A DNA stretch of 64,000 nucleotides, taken from the NCBI RefSeq assembly GCF_004795035.1, contig NZ_SSBK01000005.1, positions 1 through 64,000 of the forward strand, written 5' to 3'. A model generated the notes under the pieces. That model was given only the letters and a program-made list of their open reading frames with translations. It had not been told where the DNA came from and ran no database searches. Position numbers and translations under genes: made by a program. Shown piece after piece: positions 9,457 through 18,376 of this stretch (position 1 is its first letter; each line of letters opens with the position of its first letter). The DNA comes from Streptomyces sp. A0958 (GTDB lineage: Bacteria; Actinomycetota; Actinomycetes; Streptomycetales; Streptomycetaceae).

Positions 9457-9711
9457 GCCCCTACCCGCCCCCACCGGGCCCTACCGCCGGCGACCCCTCC
9501 GGCGCCTCGCCTTCCAGCACTTCCCCCTGCTCGCCCCCGCCCCGGCGCCTTTCCTCCCAGCCCCTCGGGCGTTTGAGGAGCGGGGTCCGGGGCGGAGCCC
9601 CGGTTACGGGAAGGGGCGGGTAGGGGAACAAGCCCGCCGCAGGCGCGCCCCGCCCGCCGCAGGCGCTGCCGCCCCTACCCGCCCCCACCCCTGCCGGGTC
9701 CTACCGCCGGC
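9457..9711. repeat. Intergenic repeat cluster with streptomycete dispersed hairpin element
   Basis: The 302-bp gap between two convergent genes is built of repeats. GCCCCTACCCGCCCC occurs at 9457 and 9671, each followed by a similar CCTACCGCCGGC block, and its reverse complement is at 9613-9626. GCCCGCCGCAGGCGC-like blocks are tandem near 9632-9666. At 9562-9603 sits a GCGTTTGAGGAG element with the hairpin CCGGGG-CGGAG-CCCCGG (9587-9603), a form common between streptomycete genes that probably acts as a two-way terminator. Confidence 0.75.
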
Positions 9712-12166
9712 CACCCCCCGAATCCCCCTTCAACAACCCCGCCCGCCGCAACGCATCGGCCATCGCCCCGTTGGCCGGAGCCGCAGCAGGCGCCTGCCGG
9801 CCACCCCCGGCACCACCCCCGCCGCCGGAACCACGCCGCTCACGCCCCTGCCCTGCGCCCCCGGACCCGCCCGACCCCCCGGACGAACCACGTGAGCCAC
9901 CACCGCTCTGCCGCTGCCGAGGCGGCCGCCCACCCCGCTCGGCCCCGGACGCACCGGCACCTCGGGCGCCCGCGCCCGCGCCCGAGCCCGCGCCCGCCTC
10001 GTCGTCCAGCCGCAGCGTCAACGAGATCCGCTTCCGCGGAATGTCGACCTCCATGACCTTGACCCTGACGACGTCACCCGGCTTGACGACATCGCGCGGG
10101 TCCTTCACGAAGGTCCGGGACATCGCGGACACGTGCACGAGCCCGTCCTGATGCACACCGACGTCCACGAACGCCCCGAACGCGGCGACGTTCGTCACGA
10201 CGCCCTCCAGCACCATCCCGGCCACCAGGTCGCCGATCTTCTCGACGCCCTCCTTGAAGGTGGCCGTCTTGAAGGCGGGACGCGGGTCGCGGCCCGGCTT
10301 CTCCAGCTCCTTCAGGATGTCGGTGACCGTCGGCAGCCCGAACTTCTCGGACACGAAGTCGTCCGCCCGCAACGACCGCAGCACGTCCGTGTTGCCGATC
10401 AGCGCGGCGACGTCACCGCCCGTCCGCTTCACCATCGCGCGGACCACCGGGTACGACTCCGGGTGCACGCTGGAGGCGTCCAGCGGGTCGTCGCCCCGGA
10501 TGCGCAGGAAGCCCGCGCACTGCTCGTACGCCTTGGGGCCCAGCCGGGCCACGTCCTTCAGGCCCTTGCGGGAGCGGAACGGCCCGTTGGCGTCGCGGTG
10601 CGCCACGATGTTCTCGGCGAGCCCCGAGCCGATGCCGGAGACCCGGGAGAGCAGCGGCGCCGACGCGGTGTTGACGTCGACGCCGACCCCGTTCACGCAG
10701 TCCTCGACGACCGCGTCGAGCGACCGCGAGAGCTTCACCTCGGACAGGTCGTGCTGGTACTGCCCGACACCGATCGACTTCGGGTCGATCTTCACCAGCT
10801 CGGCCAGCGGGTCCTGGAGCCGGCGCGCGATCGAGACGGCGCCGCGCAACGACACGTCCATGTCGGGGAGTTCCTGCGAGGCGAAGGCGGAGGCCGAGTA
10901 CACGGAGGCGCCCGCCTCCGACACCATCACCTTGGTGAGCTTCAGCTCCGGGTGCTTCTCGCACAGTTCACCGGCGAGCTTGTCCGTCTCGCGGGACGCC
11001 GTGCCGTTGCCGATGGCGATCAGGTCGACGTGGTGCTCCCGTGCCAGCCGCGCCAGCGTGGCCAGCGACTGGTCCCACTTGTTGGCCGGGACATGGGGGT
11101 GGATGACGTCGGTCGCGACGACCTTGCCCGTCGCGTCCACGACGGCGACCTTCACCCCGGTACGGAAACCGGGGTCGAGCCCCAGCGTGGCCCTGGTCCC
11201 GGCCGGCGCGGCCAGCAGCAGATCGCGCAGGTTCGAGGCGAAGACGCGTACCGCCTCGTCCTCCGCCGCCGTGCGCAGCCGCAGCCGCAGGTCGATGCCG
11301 AGGTGCACCAGGATGCGGGTACGCCAGGCCCAGCGGACCGTGTCGGCGAGCCACTTGTCGCCGGGGCGCCCCCGGTCGTTGACGCCGAAGCGCCGGGCCA
11401 CCATGTTCTCGTAACCGGACGGGCCGGGCGTCTCGGACGGCTCCTCAGGTTCCAGCACCAGGTCGAGCACGTCCTCCTTCTCGCCCCGGAGCATCGCCAG
11501 CACCCGGTGCGAGGGCAGCGCGGTGAACGGCTCGGCGAAGTCGAAGTAGTCCGCGAACTTCGCGCCCGCCTCCTCCTTGCCGTCCCGCACCCGGGCCACC
11601 AGCCGCCCGCGCGACCACATCCGCTCGCGCAGCTCGCCGATCAGGTCCGCGTCCTCCGAGAAGCGCTCGGTGAGGATGGCGCGGGCCCCCTCCAGGGCCG
11701 CCGCCGCGTCCGCGACGCCCTTGTCCGCGTCGACGAAGGCCGAGGCCGCGGCGAGCGGGTCCACCGACGGGTCGTCCAGCAGCCCCGAGGCGAGCGGTTC
11801 GAGCCCGGCCTCGCGGGCGATCTGCGCCTTCGTCCGCCGCTTCGGCTTGAACGGCAGGTAGATGTCCTCAAGACGCGCCTTGGTGTCGGCGGCCAGGATG
11901 CGGGCCTCCAGCGCCGCGTCGAGCTTGCCCTGCTCCCGTACGGATTCGAGGACCGCCGTGCGGCGGTCCTCCAGCTCCCGCAGATACCGCAGCCGCTCCT
12001 CGAGCGTGCGCAGCTGCGCGTCGTCGAGCATCTCGGTCGCTTCCTTGCGGTAGCGGGCGATGAACGGCACGGTCGACCCGCCGTCGAGCAGCTCGACGGC
12101 CGCCTTCACCTGCCGCTCGCGTACGCCGAGCTCCTCGGCGATCCTGCCTTCGATGGACGTCGTCAC
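9701..12166 (-). CDS. tex: Tex-family RNA-binding transcription accessory protein
   Basis: An 821-residue protein beginning MTTSIEGRIAEELGVRERQ at GTG 12166; upstream in-frame codons do not look like Tex. Order of domains: Tex N-terminal helical region, YqgF/RNase-H-like domain (TLGLDPGFRTGVKVAVVD near 325), helix-hairpin-helix pair (LLSRVSGIGSGLAENIVAH near 505) and an S1 RNA-binding domain from about 655 to 725. The last 95 residues are a Gly/Ser/Arg-rich, low-complexity tail that is longer than in most Tex proteins and may add nucleic-acid contacts. Known Tex proteins bind RNA and affect transcription and RNA turnover. Confidence 0.92.
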   Translation of the reverse strand: MTTSIEGRIAEELGVRERQVKAAVELLDGGSTVPFIARYRKEATEMLDDAQLRTLEERLRYLRELEDRRTAVLESVREQGKLDAALEARILAADTKARLEDIYLPFKPKRRTKAQIAREAGLEPLASGLLDDPSVDPLAAASAFVDADKGVADAAAALEGARAILTERFSEDADLIGELRERMWSRGRLVARVRDGKEEAGAKFADYFDFAEPFTALPSHRVLAMLRGEKEDVLDLVLEPEEPSETPGPSGYENMVARRFGVNDRGRPGDKWLADTVRWAWRTRILVHLGIDLRLRLRTAAEDEAVRVFASNLRDLLLAAPAGTRATLGLDPGFRTGVKVAVVDATGKVVATDVIHPHVPANKWDQSLATLARLAREHHVDLIAIGNGTASRETDKLAGELCEKHPELKLTKVMVSEAGASVYSASAFASQELPDMDVSLRGAVSIARRLQDPLAELVKIDPKSIGVGQYQHDLSEVKLSRSLDAVVEDCVNGVGVDVNTASAPLLSRVSGIGSGLAENIVAHRDANGPFRSRKGLKDVARLGPKAYEQCAGFLRIRGDDPLDASSVHPESYPVVRAMVKRTGGDVAALIGNTDVLRSLRADDFVSEKFGLPTVTDILKELEKPGRDPRPAFKTATFKEGVEKIGDLVAGMVLEGVVTNVAAFGAFVDVGVHQDGLVHVSAMSRTFVKDPRDVVKPGDVVRVKVMEVDIPRKRISLTLRLDDEAGAGSGAGAGARGAGASGAERGGRPPRQRQSGGGSRGSSGGSGGSGGAGQGRERRGSGGGGGAGGGRQAPAAAPANGAMADALRRAGLLKGDSGGGRR

Positions 12167-12260
12167 GGTTCTACCGACTCGCCTTCTCCTGCTGGCTGTG
12201 CTGGTCGGGCCCCGGACACGGCCTGGGACCGGCCCGGAGTCACACGCCTGCATTGTGCCG

Positions 12261-12292
12261 GGTGGCCGGGCGCCGTGTCGCCCGGCCACCCC
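12261..12292 (-). terminator. 13-bp perfect GC hairpin upstream of tex
   Basis: GGGTGGCCGGGCG at 12261-12273 pairs perfectly with 12280-12292 around a six-base loop. It lies after the stop of the leftward SCO6745-family gene and before tex, so it probably separates the two transcripts. Confidence 0.6.
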
Positions 12293-12330
12293 AGCGAGCT
12301 GCCGCCGGTTTCCTCCGTCCGACGGCCGCG

Positions 12331-13188
12331 TCAGCCGGTCGCGTCGGACGGGAAGGCGCCCGCCGCCCACGCCGTGGCGAGGAATCCGCGCCCCAGTTCG
12401 GTCAGCCGGGCCACGCCCGGACCGCCCAGATGCTCGTACGGGCCCAGGTCCATCCGGTCCGTGGCCTCCTCCAACTCCTTGCGCAGCGCGGTGCCCTCCT
12501 CCGTCAACTCGCCCTCCGCCGTGAGCAGCCCGCGCTCCCGCAGCCGGGCCGACGCGTCCTCCCAGTCGGTGCGGCGCCAGCCCCGGGTGGCCAGAATCCA
12601 GCGGGGCGCCATGCCCTTGCCGGTGGCGGTGTGGCTGACCAGCGCCTCGACCGGGTCGAGACCGGCCGCGAGGAGCGCGGCGAGGTGGGCGTCGCCCCGG
12701 TGCTCGCGCAGCAGCGTCGCCGCGTGCCAGTACGCCAGGTGCGGTTCCTCCGGTACCGGGAGACCGGAGTGCGCGGCGTACAGCGGCCGGGCGTGCCGGG
12801 TGCAGCCCTCGGTGGCGCGCAGGGCGAGCCGCGCGGCCTCGGCCATTTCGGGGGAGGCGATGATCTCCTCGCCCAGCAGTCGGCGCAGCGTCGAGTCGGC
12901 GGCGCGCAGGCGGGCGTCGAGGACCTTCGCGGGGGATGCGATGTCCCAGACGGCGGGCACGTGCCGGGACACCAGCGCGTGGTTGAAGTTGTAGAACGTC
13001 GCGGTGACCGTGTCCGCGCCGACCGCGCCCATGGCGGCGGCGCGGGTGGCGAAGTAGGCGGCGGCGGGGTCGTCGATGCCGATCCCGCCGAGCTCCTTGC
13101 CGAGGTCGGGGGAGAAGAAGAGCGAGGAGTGCAGCGGGTTGAGGGCGTTGTGGCAGCGCCGTCCGGCACGGGGCGGGAGAGTACTCAT
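12331..13188 (-). CDS. SCO6745-family protein, function unknown
   Basis: A 285-residue soluble, helix-rich protein matching what I remember of the SCO6745 family. It begins MSTLPPRAGRRCHNALNPLH, and the central part reads GADTVTATFYNFNHALV, typical of this family. The C-terminal third looks like a winged-helix domain (ARLRERGLLTAEGELTEEG near 215), which resembles a MarR-type DNA-binding fold, but no target is known. ATG at 13188 is chosen over GTG at 13197; neither has a strong ribosome site. It is divergent from the AraC-type regulator at 13325. Confidence 0.75.
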   Translation of the reverse strand: MSTLPPRAGRRCHNALNPLHSSLFFSPDLGKELGGIGIDDPAAAYFATRAAAMGAVGADTVTATFYNFNHALVSRHVPAVWDIASPAKVLDARLRAADSTLRRLLGEEIIASPEMAEAARLALRATEGCTRHARPLYAAHSGLPVPEEPHLAYWHAATLLREHRGDAHLAALLAAGLDPVEALVSHTATGKGMAPRWILATRGWRRTDWEDASARLRERGLLTAEGELTEEGTALRKELEEATDRMDLGPYEHLGGPGVARLTELGRGFLATAWAAGAFPSDATG

Positions 13189-13324
13189 ACCCGGCACGTT
13201 ACCGACTGGTCGGTACGGGCAGGAAGTCCCCGGAGCCCGTGACCTGTGCCGCAGTCGGCCATGGCAGGAAAGGTGGGAAGCCCGTCATTGCGGCCCTGTG
13301 CGCGGGCCACCCAGGATGGCTGAC

Positions 13325-14308
13325 ATGAAGCAGCGATCCGTGCTCGTCGTTCTCTTCGACGGCATCCAGAGCCTCGACGTGACCGGCCCCATGGAGGTCT
13401 TCGCCGGCGCCTCCCGGTTCCCGGAGGACTCGTACGTACTGCGCACCGCCTCGCTGGACGGCGGCCCGGTCCGCTCGTCCTGCGGCCTCACCCTGGTCCC
13501 GGACGGCAGCCTCGCCGACGCCCCGACGCCCCATACCCTCCTGGTCCCCGGCGGCGGGGGCACTCGTAGGCCCGACCCCGCCCTCGTCGGCTGGCTGCGC
13601 GACCACGGCCCGCTGCCGGAGCGCCTGGTCTCCGTCTGCAGCGGCGCGCTGTTGCTCGCCGCCGCCGGTCAGCTGGACGGGCACCGGGTGACGACGCACT
13701 GGAACGTGTCCGACAGCCTCGCCCGCGACTACCCGGCCGTCGACGTCGATCCCGAGCCGATCTTCGTACGCGACGGCAGGATCGCCACCTCCGCGGGCGT
13801 CACCTCGGGCATCGACCTCGCGCTCGCGCTGGTCGAGGAGGACCACGGCCGGGATGTCGCCCTCACGGTCGCCCGGCACCTCGTCGTCTTTCTGCGCAGG
13901 CCCGGCAGCCAGTCGCAGTTCAGTGCCCAGCTCAGCGCTCAGACGGCCCGCCGCGAACCGCTGCGCGAGGTCCAGCACTGGATCACCGAACACCCCGGAG
14001 CCGACCTCTCCGTCGAGGCCCTGGCCGCCCGCGCCCGCCTCTCGCCGCGCCACTTCGCCCGCGCGTTCCGCACGGAGACCGGGACGACCCCCGGCCGGTA
14101 CGTCGACCGGGTGCGCCTCGAACACGCCCGCAGGCTCCTGGAGGACACCACCGACGGCGTCGCCGGCATCGCCCGGAGCTGCGGATACGGCACTCCGGAG
14201 GCGATGCGCCGGGCCTTCGTCAAGGCACTCGGCACGGCCCCCGCCGAGTACCGCCGCCGCTTCGGCTCCCGGGCCGCGGACCACCGCGCCGAACCCCGCC
14301 ACCCCTGA
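13325..14308 (+). CDS. GlxA-family AraC regulator (DJ-1/PfpI plus HTH)
   Basis: A 327-residue regulator. Residues 1-195 form a DJ-1/PfpI-like domain (VLVVLFDGIQSLDVTGPMEV near 6; nucleophile-elbow-like SVCSGALLLAAAG near 103). Residues 220-315 form two AraC helix-turn-helix units (LSVEALAARARLSPRHFAR and VAGIARSCGYGTPEAMRRAF). ATG at 13325 lies nine bases after AGGA. Relatives control amine or amino-acid catabolism and the PfpI domain probably senses a small ligand. It is followed after 61 bases by a stand-alone PfpI gene, which may be its target or partner. Confidence 0.9.
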   Translation: MKQRSVLVVLFDGIQSLDVTGPMEVFAGASRFPEDSYVLRTASLDGGPVRSSCGLTLVPDGSLADAPTPHTLLVPGGGGTRRPDPALVGWLRDHGPLPERLVSVCSGALLLAAAGQLDGHRVTTHWNVSDSLARDYPAVDVDPEPIFVRDGRIATSAGVTSGIDLALALVEEDHGRDVALTVARHLVVFLRRPGSQSQFSAQLSAQTARREPLREVQHWITEHPGADLSVEALAARARLSPRHFARAFRTETGTTPGRYVDRVRLEHARRLLEDTTDGVAGIARSCGYGTPEAMRRAFVKALGTAPAEYRRRFGSRAADHRAEPRHP

Positions 14309-14369
14309 ACGAGTGGCCGACAAACCGACAAACCGAGAATCCGACGGACCGAGAGACAGGCAGCAACCC

Positions 14370-15005
14370 ATGCAGATCGCCATCCTCCTCTTCGACCGCT
14401 TCACCGCACTGGACGCCGTCGGGACGTACGAGATCCTCTCCCGCACCCCCGGTGCCGAGACGGTCTTCGTCGCCGAGCGGCCGGGGGCGGTGCGCAACGA
14501 CAGCGGCAGCCTCGACCTGGTCGCGCACCGCACGCTGGACGAGGTCCCCGCCCCCGACCTCGTCGTCGTCCCGGGCGGCCCGGGGCAGCACCACCAGATG
14601 GAGAACGAGAACCTGCTCGGCTGGCTGCGCCGGGCGGACGCGACCAGCACCTGGACCACCTCCGTCTGCACCGGCTCGCTGCTGCTGGCGGCCGCCGGGC
14701 TCCTGAAGGGGCGGCGCGCCACCTCGCACTGGCTCGCCCTCGACACACTGAAGGACTACGGCGTCGAGCCCACCGGCGAACGCGTGGTCTTCGACGGCAA
14801 GTACGTGACCGCCGCCGGCGTCTCGTCCGGCATCGACATGGGCCTCGCGCTGCTCGGCCGGATGGCCGGCGATCTGACCGCCCAGGCCGTGCAGCTGCTC
14901 ACGGAGTACGACCCGCAGCCGCCGTACGACGCGGGCTCGCCGCAGAAGGCCCCGGCCGCGCTGGTCGAGGAGTGGCGCGGCAAGAGCCGCTTCATCCTTC
15001 GGTAG
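14370..15005 (+). CDS. DJ-1/PfpI family protein, isonitrile-hydratase-like
   Basis: A 211-residue single-domain DJ-1/PfpI protein, MQIAILLFDRFTALDAVGTY at the start and the nucleophile elbow TTSVCTGSLLLAAAGLLKG near residue 98, with Cys101 as likely catalytic residue. The length and CTGS elbow resemble isonitrile hydratases and related hydrolases, but the substrate is a guess. It follows the AraC-PfpI gene in the same direction across a short stretch rich in CCGACAAA-like repeats. Its last 14 bases overlap the 3' end of the convergent enoyl-CoA hydratase gene. Confidence 0.82.
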   Translation: MQIAILLFDRFTALDAVGTYEILSRTPGAETVFVAERPGAVRNDSGSLDLVAHRTLDEVPAPDLVVVPGGPGQHHQMENENLLGWLRRADATSTWTTSVCTGSLLLAAAGLLKGRRATSHWLALDTLKDYGVEPTGERVVFDGKYVTAAGVSSGIDMGLALLGRMAGDLTAQAVQLLTEYDPQPPYDAGSPQKAPAALVEEWRGKSRFILR

Positions 15006-15762
15006 GCGTCGCGGCCCGCCAGGTGAAACGGGGCGTGCGGCGCTCCAGGAAGGCGGCGACACCCTCCGCGGTGTCGCCGCCGGCGCGTGCCTGCGAGGCC
15101 CAGTGCTCGTCCCGGTCCGCACGCCCCGAGGCGAACTCCTTGGCCGCGGCCTGGGTCAGCCGGGACCGGGACACCAGGGTCCGCACGTAGGCGCCGACCC
15201 GCTCGTCCAGCTCACCGGCCGGCAGCACCTCGTCCACCAGACCGGTGCGCAGCGCCCGCTCCGTACCGATCAGCTCACCGGAGAACAGCAGGTGCTTGGC
15301 CGTCGACGGTCCCGTCAGCGCGACCAGCCGCCGGGTGGACGACGCGGGGTAGACGATCCCGAGCTTGGCCGGAGTGACACCGAACAGGGCCCCTTCCTCC
15401 GCGAAGCGCAGGTCGCAGGCGGCGGCGAGCTGGCTCCCGCCGCCGACGCAGTAGCCGCGCACCGCCGCGAGCGTCGGCAGGGGGAAGGCCGCCAACGCCT
15501 CCTCGGCCGCCACGGCCAGCCCCTGCGGGGCGCGCGAGGAGTCCCGGAGCGAGGAGATGTCCGCACCCGCGCAGAACGTGTCGCCCGCGCCCGTCAGCAC
15601 CAGCGCGCCCACCGACGAGTCGGCGGCCAGCCGGTCCAGCAGTACCGGCAGTTCCTGCCACATGTCGGCCGTCATCGCGTTGCGCTTGGCGGGGTTGCTG
15701 ATGACGACGGTGGCGACGCCGTCTGCGAGGCTGTGCTCCAGCCGGGGTTCCGTACGGTCCAT
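14992..15762 (-). CDS. Enoyl-CoA hydratase/isomerase family protein
   Basis: A 256-residue crotonase-fold protein. LTGAGDTFCAGADISSL near residue 59 is the oxyanion-hole loop and VRGYCVGGGSQLAAACDLR near 98 is the family signature; LGIVYPASSTRRL near 138 follows. It should act on an acyl-CoA, hydrating or isomerising a double bond. The Glu of the usual pair is replaced by Ser/Gln in GGGSQ, so classical hydratase activity is not assured. I chose ATG at 15762, at the crotonase N-terminus; ATG at 15825 would add 21 unrelated residues. The ends of this gene and the PfpI gene overlap by 14 bases. Confidence 0.85.
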   Translation of the reverse strand: MDRTEPRLEHSLADGVATVVISNPAKRNAMTADMWQELPVLLDRLAADSSVGALVLTGAGDTFCAGADISSLRDSSRAPQGLAVAAEEALAAFPLPTLAAVRGYCVGGGSQLAAACDLRFAEEGALFGVTPAKLGIVYPASSTRRLVALTGPSTAKHLLFSGELIGTERALRTGLVDEVLPAGELDERVGAYVRTLVSRSRLTQAAAKEFASGRADRDEHWASQARAGGDTAEGVAAFLERRTPRFTWRAATPTEG

Positions 15763-15934
15763 GAGCCGGATGCTATCCGTGCTGTTGCGGTCCGAAAGCT
15801 GATCTTCTCGCGCGAAATCGTTCAAGTTCGGTCGATAGGAATCGACTTGTGTTCAGTAGCACGGACCTGACCAACTACGCCCCGCACTCTGTACTCCACG
15901 TGCAGTCACACGAGTGGAGAGCGGGTACCGGACT

Positions 15935-16381
15935 ATGGAGAGCCGCGGGAGTGTCCCCGCCCGGCCCGTGCCGTACGAAGGGGTCTGGCGGTTCACCGCC
16001 CCGGCCACGGACGTCTCCGTACCCCAGGCCCGGCATGCCGTGCGCGACCTGCTGAAGCGCCAGAACGTCCCCATCGACGACGACATCACCCAGGGCCTGC
16101 TGCTCATCGTCTCCGAGCTGGTCACCAACGCGGTCAAGCACGCCGCGCTGCTCTCACCCGAACTCGCCGTGGAGGTGGCCGTGGGCGCGGAGTGGGTCCG
16201 GGTGTCCGTCGAGGACAACCACCCCTACCGGCCCACGGCGCTGGAGACCGACTACGCGCAGACCGGCGGGCGCGGGCTGCTGCTGGTCCGGGAGATCACC
16301 CGGGAAGCCGGCGGGACCTGCGACGTCGAGCACACCGCGGGCGGCGGAAAGGTCATCTGGGCGGCCCTGCCGCTCGGATGA
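15935..16381 (+). CDS. RsbW-like ATP-binding regulatory protein
   Basis: A 148-residue stand-alone GHKL ATPase domain of the anti-sigma-factor kinase type common in streptomycetes. The N box is LLIVSELVTNAVKHA (about residue 50) and the G box is TGGRGLLLVREITRE (about 110). Relatives phosphorylate anti-anti-sigma factors or bind sigma factors. No sigma factor or antagonist gene adjoins it. ATG at 15935 is used; GTG at 15914 is an in-frame alternative with seven more residues and no better ribosome site. Confidence 0.82.
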   Translation: MESRGSVPARPVPYEGVWRFTAPATDVSVPQARHAVRDLLKRQNVPIDDDITQGLLLIVSELVTNAVKHAALLSPELAVEVAVGAEWVRVSVEDNHPYRPTALETDYAQTGGRGLLLVREITREAGGTCDVEHTAGGGKVIWAALPLG

Positions 16382-16402
16382 CCCTTCCGCCGGTGAGCGC
16401 TC

Positions 16403-16996
16403 CTACCAGCCGGCGGCCGGCCCGGTCAGCTCGCGGATCGCGGGCCGGGCGGCGTCCAGCACGGTCATGAACCACGCGGAGAACGGCCCCCGGGCGTGCC
16501 GCTCGGCCAGCTCCGCAGCCGTCACGAAGGCCGTCTCGCCGACCTCCTCCGGATCGGGCCGCAGCCGCTCCTGCGCCAGGCCCACGAAGAGGTGGTTGAA
16601 CTCCTGCTCCACCAGGCCCGACGCGGGGTCCGGGTGGTTGTAGCGGACGGTGCCCGCCTCGGCCAGCAGCGACGGCGAGATGCCCAGCTCCTCGTACGTA
16701 CGCCGGGCGGCGGCGGCGAAGGGCGCCTCGCCCGGGTAGGGGTGGCCGCAGCACGTGTTGGACCAGACACCGGGGGAGTGGTACTTGCCGAGGGCGCGCT
16801 GCTGGAGCAGCAGCCGGCCCTGCTCGTCGAAGAGGAACACGGAGAACGCGCGGTGCAGCTGTCCGGGCGCCTGGTGGGCGGCGAGCTTCTCCGCCGTGCC
16901 GATGGTGGTGCCGTTCTCGTCGACCAGTTCGAGCATGATCGCTTCTGCTGCGCCGTTCGACGAGGTGTTCGCCGCGGTGGCTGGTGTGGTCGGCAT
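16403..16996 (-). CDS. idi: Type I isopentenyl-diphosphate delta-isomerase
   Basis: A 197-residue Nudix-fold enzyme that interconverts isopentenyl and dimethylallyl diphosphate. The active-site Cys lies in WSNTCCGHPYPGE (near residue 80), and the metal-binding His/Glu residues in HRAFSVFLFD and RRTYEELGI are present. ATG at 16996 follows AAGGA by about nine bases; longer readings upstream look unlike the family. It supplies starter units for the farnesyl diphosphate used by the hopanoid operon about 9 kb away. It ends 21 bases from the convergent kinase-like gene. Confidence 0.93.
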   Translation of the reverse strand: MPTTPATAANTSSNGAAEAIMLELVDENGTTIGTAEKLAAHQAPGQLHRAFSVFLFDEQGRLLLQQRALGKYHSPGVWSNTCCGHPYPGEAPFAAAARRTYEELGISPSLLAEAGTVRYNHPDPASGLVEQEFNHLFVGLAQERLRPDPEEVGETAFVTAAELAERHARGPFSAWFMTVLDAARPAIRELTGPAAGW

Positions 16997-17293
16997 ACCC
17001 ATCCTTCGCTGTGGTCCCGGCCCCGAGCGCCGGTCCCGTCGAGTTCTGCTCAAGTCTGCCGTACAAAAGCGGCTTGTCCGCACTTCGGGTCCTGGCATGT
17101 CCGCCCGGCCCCGCCCCGGTTGGGCGAGGCACGACAGGGCCCGAATGCCGTCGGAAACCCAATCGTGCCCAGCGCGAGGGGTGCGGAATCATCGAGCCCC
17201 GGCGCCGTCGTCGCCTCGACCGGACCCTGGCGACGGGCCGGTTCGTACACCTCGGCCAAACCCTACACCTCGGGTTCTTCCGGCCCGCGGGGG
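16997..17293. other. Gene-free spacer between idi and zitB
   Basis: The 297 bases hold upstream sequence of idi. A 69-codon leftward reading frame at 17050-17259 has no ribosome site and no recognisable protein, so I do not call it. No repeat or hairpin of note was seen. Confidence 0.5.
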
Positions 17294-18235
17294 TCAGTGG
17301 CAGAGCCGCGCCTCGTGCTCGGCATGGCCGCTCGGCTCCAGCTGGAAGGTGCAGTGCTCGACGTCGAAGTGGTCACCGAGGCAGCCCTGCAACTCGTGCA
17401 GCAGCTTCTCCTGGCCCATCGAGTCGAGCAGATCCTGGTGCACCACCACATGGGCGGAGAGCACCGGCATCCCCGAGGTGATCGTCCACGCGTGCAGATC
17501 GTGGACGCCCAGGACGCCGGGCAGGGCCGTGATGTGGTCGCGCACCTCGCCCATGTCGACGCCCCGGGGGGCCGCCTCCAGGAGCACGTTCAGCGTCTCG
17601 CGCAGGAGCCGTACCGTACGCGGGACGATCATGAGGCCGATGACCAGCGAGGCGATGGGGTCCGCCGCCTGCCAGCCGGTCGCCATCACGACGCCCGCCG
17701 AGGCCAGCACCGTGACCGAGCCGAGCGTGTCCGCCAGCACCTCCAGATAGGCGCCGCGCACATTGAGGCTGTCCTTCTGCCCGCGCGTCAGCAGCGACAG
17801 CGACACCACGTTGGCGACCAGGCCCACCAGGGCGAAGGCGATCGTCAGCCCGCCCCGGGTCTCGGCCGGGCTGATGAAGCGCTCCACCGCCTCGAAGAGC
17901 AGATAGCCGCCCACCCCGAGCAGCAGGCAGCAGTTGGCGAGCGCGGCCAGGATCTCCGCCCGGGCGTAGCCGAAGGTGCGGTTCGGCCCGGCCGGCCGGT
18001 TGGCGAAGTGGATCGCCAGCAGTGCGAGACCGAGCCCCAGGGCGTCGGTCGCCATGTGCGCCGCGTCGGCGATCAGCGCGAGGGAGCCGGACAGCGCACC
18101 GCCGACGATCTCCATGACCGTCACGGCCAGGGTGATGCACAGCGCGATGCGCAGCCGCCCCTTGTGCGCGGCGGCCGCGGTGCCGGTGGGCGCGGGCCCG
18201 CCGTGTACGTGTCCGTGGTCGTGCCCAGCCCCCAT
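17294..18235 (-). CDS. zitB: CDF-family zinc exporter, ZitB-like
   Basis: A 313-residue cation diffusion facilitator: His-rich N-terminus (GHDHGHVHGG), six hydrophobic helices, and a C-terminal metal-binding cytoplasmic domain with HDLHAWTITSG near 238. Metal-site motif in helix 2 is HMATD (HxxxD). In helix 5 the matching motif reads EVLAD, with Glu instead of the more usual His or Asp. ATG at 18235 follows GGGAGG by five bases. It sits next to idi, the arrangement I remember for S. coelicolor zitB, whose product exports zinc and is induced by zinc-bound Zur. A Zur-box-like site lies about 95 bases upstream. Confidence 0.85.
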   Translation of the reverse strand: MGAGHDHGHVHGGPAPTGTAAAAHKGRLRIALCITLAVTVMEIVGGALSGSLALIADAAHMATDALGLGLALLAIHFANRPAGPNRTFGYARAEILAALANCCLLLGVGGYLLFEAVERFISPAETRGGLTIAFALVGLVANVVSLSLLTRGQKDSLNVRGAYLEVLADTLGSVTVLASAGVVMATGWQAADPIASLVIGLMIVPRTVRLLRETLNVLLEAAPRGVDMGEVRDHITALPGVLGVHDLHAWTITSGMPVLSAHVVVHQDLLDSMGQEKLLHELQGCLGDHFDVEHCTFQLEPSGHAEHEARLCH

Positions 18236-18328
18236 GGGGACGCCTCCCGGTCGTCTCGCGGCCCCGGCGCGGTCGCCCCGGGCCCTGCCCAGTCAACTAC
18301 GGGTGGGGGGTATCGGGCAACACGGCAC

Positions 18329-18376
18329 TGAACACCGTTGTCATTGGCCCTGACCTGCGGAAATGCCCGCAGGTCA
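18329..18376 (-). promoter_or_regulatory. Candidate Zur box and adjacent perfect palindrome upstream of zitB
   Basis: TGAACACCGTTGTCA at 18329-18343 has TGA/TCA ends and partial dyad symmetry like actinobacterial Zur boxes. Immediately upstream with respect to zitB, CTGACCTGCGG at 18349-18359 is inverted at 18366-18376. In S. coelicolor, Zur is known to activate zitB from a box just upstream of the promoter and to spread further upstream at high zinc. The rest of the 392-bp gap (18236-18627) holds no other feature I can assign. Confidence 0.45.

Noticed and set aside
9562..9603. Small RNA gene in the abcF-tex gap
   Set aside because: The hairpin matches a dispersed intergenic element seen between many streptomycete genes; no promoter was found.
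10133..12994. Very long rightward reading frame opposite tex and the SCO6745-family gene
   Set aside because: It is a shadow created by high GC third positions; its translation is Arg/Gly/Val-rich, without domains, and it runs across two real genes and their gap.
17050..17259. Leftward 69-codon frame between idi and zitB
   Set aside because: No ribosome site, no recognisable protein features, and it overlaps the presumed idi promoter.
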